Shown piece after piece: positions 62,694 through 64,000 of a stretch of 64,000 bases of DNA. Positions within the stretch are counted from its first letter, which is position 1. Each line of letters begins with the position of its first letter. Source of the DNA: Nocardioides sp. URHA0020 (GTDB lineage Bacteria > Actinomycetota > Actinomycetes > Propionibacteriales > Nocardioidaceae); the NCBI RefSeq assembly GCF_000620705.1, contig NZ_KK211171.1, forward strand, positions 203,143 to 267,142. Reading direction: 5' to 3'. Made by a program: the position numbers and the translations under genes. The notes beneath the pieces were generated by a model. The model searched no databases. It was given only the letters and a program-made list of their open reading frames with translations, and had not been told where the DNA came from.

Positions 62694-63491
62694 ATGAAGC
62701 ACCGAGCCGACGCCTCCGGCCCGAGTCTGCTCGTGGTGGGCGCCATGAAATGCGGGACGAGCGCCCTGCACGCGCTGCTGGATCGGCACCCCGAGGTGGC
62801 GATGGCCTCCGGCAAGGAGCTCAACTTCTTCTTCGGGCCCGATCGGCCGCCTCACGACGATCCCTCCGAGTGGTGGCGCGACGGCCAGTGGCACCGCGGA
62901 TGGGGGTGGTACGTCGCGCAGCTCGACCCACGCGCACGGGTCCGCGGCGAGTCGTCGCCCGGGTACACGGATCCCTCCCACCCCGAGGTGCCCGCGCGGA
63001 TCCACGCGCTGCTGCCGGAGGTCCGCCTGGTCTACCTCGTCCGCGACCCGCTCCAGCGGGCGGTGTCGCAGTGGCAGCACCACGTGCGCGACGGGACCGA
63101 GACCCGTCCGGTCGCGGACGCCCTGCTCGACCCGGGGAGCCAGTACGTCGCGCGCAGCCGCTACTGGGACCGGATCTCGCCGTACGCCGACCTCTTCGCG
63201 CCGGAGCAGCTGCTCGTGGTGATCCAGGAGCGCCTCCGCGCGCACACCGACCGAGAGGTCCGCCGGGTGCTCGCCCACGCCGGCGCCGACCCGGACCGGT
63301 GGGAGCCCGTGCGGCCGTCGCGGGCTCCGGGGAGGAGCGCCGTGCCACTGCCGGACGGGTGCGCCGAGCGGTTCGCCGAGCTGGTCGGCGACGACCTCGC
63401 GGAGCTCCGTCGATGTCTCGGCGACGAGCTGACCGAGTGGCCCACGTGCTCGCTGCTGGCCGCGACGCACCGCGAACGCGCATCACGGTGA
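62694..63491 (+). CDS. Sulfotransferase family protein
   Basis: The 265-residue protein has the 5'-phosphosulfate-binding loop GAMKCGTSALHALLDRHPEV (about 16-35) and the 3'-phosphate site LVYLVRDPLQRAVSQWQHH (about 108-126). KELNFFF and RGESSPGYTDP lie between them. It would transfer sulfate from PAPS to a hydroxyl or amine acceptor. AGAGGAG precedes the ATG. No glycan or lipid gene adjoins it, so the acceptor is unknown. The family resembles heparan-type and mycobacterial Stf proteins. Confidence 0.85.
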   Translation: MKHRADASGPSLLVVGAMKCGTSALHALLDRHPEVAMASGKELNFFFGPDRPPHDDPSEWWRDGQWHRGWGWYVAQLDPRARVRGESSPGYTDPSHPEVPARIHALLPEVRLVYLVRDPLQRAVSQWQHHVRDGTETRPVADALLDPGSQYVARSRYWDRISPYADLFAPEQLLVVIQERLRAHTDREVRRVLAHAGADPDRWEPVRPSRAPGRSAVPLPDGCAERFAELVGDDLAELRRCLGDELTEWPTCSLLAATHRERASR

Positions 63492-63525
63492 GGTGCCCGC
63501 AGACAGCTGCTGGATCGCCGCCGAG

Positions 63526-64000
63526 CTAGCCGAGCTTGAGCACGATCGTGCGTCGAGCTGTCACGCCTCCGACGACCGTCGCCCGCGCCTGGGCGGAGAG
63601 GCGGGGCCCCTTGGTCTTCTTCACGAGCGCGCTGCCGGCCCTGGTGAGCCTGGTCCTGACGACCACGGAGGTCCCGCGGCTGGCCCGGTAGGCCCCGGTG
63701 GCGACCACCGTCCTGCCGCGGACGATCGTGATGGTTCCGCGGCACACGGTCGCCCCGGCGCAGCCGACGACGATCTTCGCCCGCCCGCCGGCGACTCTCG
63801 CCCGGGTGCTCCTGATCGTGACCCGTGCGGGGGTGATCGTGTAGGAGATCGACCTCGTGCGACTCAGACCGCTGGAGGACCGAGCCGTCACGGCGTACGT
63901 GTGGGCGCCGGCCGTGGTGGTGTCCAGGGTGCCGGTGCCACCGGCGAGCGTCGCGGCGCCGTGCGAGTCCTGGCACGACACCAGCCCCGGGCCGCCGCTG
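63526..64000 (-). CDS. C-terminal fragment of a secreted protein with Ig-like domain (5' end outside window)
   Basis: The frame is open through the right edge, so the start is missing. About 158 residues are visible. GPGLVSCQDSHGAATLAGGT then DTTTAGAHTYAVTARSSSG is a bacterial Ig-like repeat of the kind that ends with a tyrosine-containing strand. After it comes a Thr/Val/Arg-rich beta domain with paired Cys (VVGCAGATVCRGT) ending TARRTIVLKLG. It is probably a secreted or surface protein. It converges on the sulfotransferase gene. Confidence 0.65.
   Translation of the reverse strand, partial: SGGPGLVSCQDSHGAATLAGGTGTLDTTTAGAHTYAVTARSSSGLSRTRSISYTITPARVTIRSTRARVAGGRAKIVVGCAGATVCRGTITIVRGRTVVATGAYRASRGTSVVVRTRLTRAGSALVKKTKGPRLSAQARATVVGGVTARRTIVLKLG

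Overview
The window is 64 kb of high-GC chromosomal DNA from an actinobacterium, most likely Nocardioides or a close Nocardioidaceae relative. Supporting signs are frequent GTG starts, dense 4-base stop/start overlaps, an NDMA-type alcohol dehydrogenase, two LLM flavoproteins (one F420-type), a DUF222/HNH protein, split CrtYc/CrtYd lycopene cyclase subunits and a full kdpFABCDE locus. The taxonomic placement is inference from gene content. I found no tRNA, rRNA, transposase, integrase, prophage or CRISPR array.

Layout. 1-3.7 kb: the end of a sulfatase-like gene, an ECF sigma factor with its zinc anti-sigma factor, and a large SNF2-type helicase. 3.9-10.3 kb: an amino-acid catabolic set (ALDH7-type aldehyde dehydrogenase, FAD amine oxidase, fused 2-oxoacid dehydrogenase E1) divergent from an XRE-TPR regulator. 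10.5-12.6 kb: LLM oxidoreductase, histidine phosphatase, universal stress protein. 12.6-14.6 kb: a DUF222/HNH nuclease gene enclosed by oppositely oriented palindromic REP-like repeats. 14.6-25 kb: NDMA alcohol dehydrogenase, a HerA-type ATPase and the kdp potassium-uptake operon. 25.1-34.6 kb: lactate monooxygenase, then a sugar-acid catabolic cluster (IlvD/Edd dehydratase, IclR regulator, SMP-30 lactonase, FAH hydrolase, two dehydrogenases, UPF0303 protein, acyl-CoA ligase). 34.6-41.4 kb: a secreted HAD phosphatase, a 1362-residue secreted zincin/VWA protein, and small proteins. 41.6-44.4 kb: cytochrome oxidase subunit I and an aldo/keto reductase. 44.4-53.9 kb: a carotenoid cluster. 54-57.7 kb: a three-subunit molybdenum hydroxylase. 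57.7-64 kb: F420-type LLM enzyme, a frameshifted FAD/Rieske gene, PfpI protein, TetR/SDR pair, sulfotransferase and the end of an Ig-like repeat protein.

How the genes work together. The carotenoid operon is the most striking region. crtE-crtB-crtI-crtYc-crtYd (C40 cyclic carotene) run with overlapping ends into a cytochrome P450, a CrtQ-like glycosyltransferase, a CrtO-like acyltransferase and a PAP2 protein. Divergent from it is a MerR-DICT regulator, and idi converges on it. This predicts an acylated glycosyl carotenoid built on a C40 cyclic skeleton, joining the tail end of the staphyloxanthin pathway to an actinobacterial cyclase pathway, with the P450 as the likely source of the oxygen that is glycosylated. 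The sugar-acid cluster has every enzyme class needed for a kinase-free route ending in pyruvate plus lactate, and a lactate monooxygenase sits beside it. The REP/HNH arrangement, with covarying hairpins, looks like a repeat-plus-nuclease unit.

Limits. All calls are from reading translated sequence and motifs. No database search or folding program was run, and residue positions are counted by hand or estimated from coordinates.
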